Shown piece by piece: positions 63,311 through 64,000 of a DNA stretch of 64,000 nt. A program made the translations under genes and the position numbers. Each line of letters begins with the position of its first letter. Within the stretch, counting starts at the first letter, position 1. A model generated the notes under the pieces. That model saw nothing but the letters and a program-made list of their open reading frames with translations. It made no database searches and was not told the origin of the DNA. The DNA is from CAUZWH01 sp965224275 (GTDB lineage Bacteria > Pseudomonadota > Alphaproteobacteria > SHVV01), in NCBI GenBank assembly GCA_965224275.1, contig CBDCYR010000001.1, positions 1 through 64,000 on the forward strand, given 5' to 3'.

Positions 63311-63900
63311 AAGGCAAGAAACGCCGAGCTGGTTTGGCGCCCCTGAAAATCGCGTGGAAATGCATGTCCGTTGAGGCGACGACCATTGACCACAATCGAT
63401 GCGTCATGCGCCTCGACGAACATGCTGAACATCTCGTGGCGGCCCGTTGCCGAACGGTCGGTCGGCAGCTCGACAGCAAAGGGGTCACCGAGATTGTCCC
63501 AATTAAGTTCGACAGTCATATCGTTGCTTTTGAGCGTTTCCTTATAGGACGCCAGGCCATCACCGGAGGTGGCAACTTCGGTAAGTGGCAGGTAACGCAA
63601 TCCACGCAGTGCCGGGATGCCGCGAAAAGCACCGAATTGCGTGCAGAACTCGTCCACCAAATAGCGCGCCAGCGGATCATTGTCCGAAAGAACGAGGTTA
63701 CAGACGTTTTCTGACTCACTTGACTGATCGGAGTCTTCCACCAGAACCAGAACCGTCCCACGGCCAAACCTTGAAATGACGATCCGGAAGAACACCATCA
63801 GCGTGACAAACGGTCCATCCGCTGTTTCGCGGAGAAACATACCGGGATTTTCGCCGGCCCAATCCACAGAGCCGCGATAGATCGGGATTCGTTCCGCCAT
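63280..63900 (-). CDS. hypothetical protein, 206 residues
   Basis: The soluble protein MAERIPIYRGSVDWAGENPG shows no signal peptide or clear helix bundle; it alternates hydrophobic strands (FVTLMVFFRIVISRFGRGTV, VELNWDNLGDPFAVELP, MFSMFVEAHDASIVVNG), suggesting a beta-rich fold. I do not recognise a family. It overlaps DUF1116 if the longer start of that gene is used and lies in the leftward operon, so it may be a partner subunit. Confidence 0.7.
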   Translation of the reverse strand: MAERIPIYRGSVDWAGENPGMFLRETADGPFVTLMVFFRIVISRFGRGTVLVLVEDSDQSSESENVCNLVLSDNDPLARYLVDEFCTQFGAFRGIPALRGLRYLPLTEVATSGDGLASYKETLKSNDMTVELNWDNLGDPFAVELPTDRSATGRHEMFSMFVEAHDASIVVNGRRLNGHAFPRDFQGRQTSSAFLAFCEAWLLPEG

Positions 63901-63942
63901 TCCATCCCCCTCGATTATTCGCTCGTCGGTCTAACTCGCCAA

Positions 63943-64000
63943 CTACTCGCTAAGCGCCATAGAAACGTCGGGCGCCCAAGCGATCCGAACGTCTGCACCG
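63943..64000 (-). CDS. C-terminal end of a probable ABC transporter ATPase (partial)
   Basis: One minus-strand frame entering from the window edge reads GADVRIAWAPDVSMALSE and stops at 63943-63945. This resembles the TOBE-domain ending of PotA-like ATPases (pattern V-x-W-x-P-E-D-x-x-x-L). Only 18 codons are visible, so the call is tentative. It would place transporter genes upstream in the same operon, 42 bp from the hypothetical gene. Confidence 0.4.
   Translation of the reverse strand, partial: GADVRIAWAPDVSMALSE

Overview
The window reads as a chromosomal segment of a moderately GC-rich Gram-negative bacterium, most likely an alphaproteobacterium. The evidence is indirect: a type I secreted RTX protein, FbpABC-like and PotA-like ABC uptake genes, EamA exporters, GlcG, DUF2147, CaiB/BaiF and PiT proteins of familiar proteobacterial style, and frequent GTG/TTG starts. 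No rRNA, tRNA or CRISPR array was seen. Both window ends cut genes: an alpha/beta hydrolase at the left, and what looks like the tail of an ABC ATPase at the right.

Layout. 1-3947: hydrolase-methyltransferase pair, a convergent inverted repeat, protein-isoaspartate methyltransferase, cupin, and a kinase-like phosphotransferase. 3948-4858: an IS5-family element. 4883-7477: a large RTX protein with exact 90-residue super-repeats. 7737-17343: Rieske oxygenase, amidohydrolase, exporter, a triple-RidA fusion, an LVIVD propeller, GlcG, an AI-2E-family permease and an aldo/keto reductase. 17386-25227: an orphan CHASE4 sensor, exporter, two isochorismatase-like hydrolases, a CntA-like Rieske oxygenase, a stand-alone cNMP-binding domain and an M20-fold protein lacking most metal ligands. 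25247-32499: a co-directional catabolic and uptake block (Rieske oxygenase, ring-fission-product hydrolase, LigA/LigB-type extradiol dioxygenase, binding protein, ATPase, fused permease) resembling carbazole-type car gene sets. 32504-35152: Bax-like glucosaminidase, M20 hydrolase, cupin. 35323-39553: a damaged island with tandem secreted paralogues and a peptidoglycan-binding protein, two of the three genes broken by truncated IS copies that sit between duplicated host segments. 39707-57539: RidA, ornithine cyclodeaminase-like protein, exporters, P450, SDRs, a receiver-pentapeptide fusion, aspartate dehydrogenase, CoA-transferase, FAA hydrolase, phosphate transporter and a frameshifted Rieske oxygenase. 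57856-64000: a seven-gene leftward operon (NTF2-like, DRE-TIM-like, desaturase, Rieske oxygenase, DUF1116, unknown, ABC ATPase tail) that I cannot match to a described pathway.

How the genes work together. The dominant theme is oxidative catabolism of small organic molecules: five Rieske oxygenase alpha subunits, a P450, an extradiol dioxygenase, ring-fission and FAA-type hydrolases, a CoA-transferase, SDRs and amidohydrolases, with dedicated import (ABC) and export (EamA, MFS). No ferredoxin or reductase gene is present for any Rieske enzyme, so electron supply must come from elsewhere in the genome.

The most unusual non-coding signals are (i) a family of palindromes with CTAGTGGAT arms that sit at gene 3' ends and often supply the TAG stop codon, one copy being expanded into a 291-bp nested inverted-repeat element; and (ii) two IS remnants of different families, within 3 kb, both flanked by duplicated host sequence in the same geometry.
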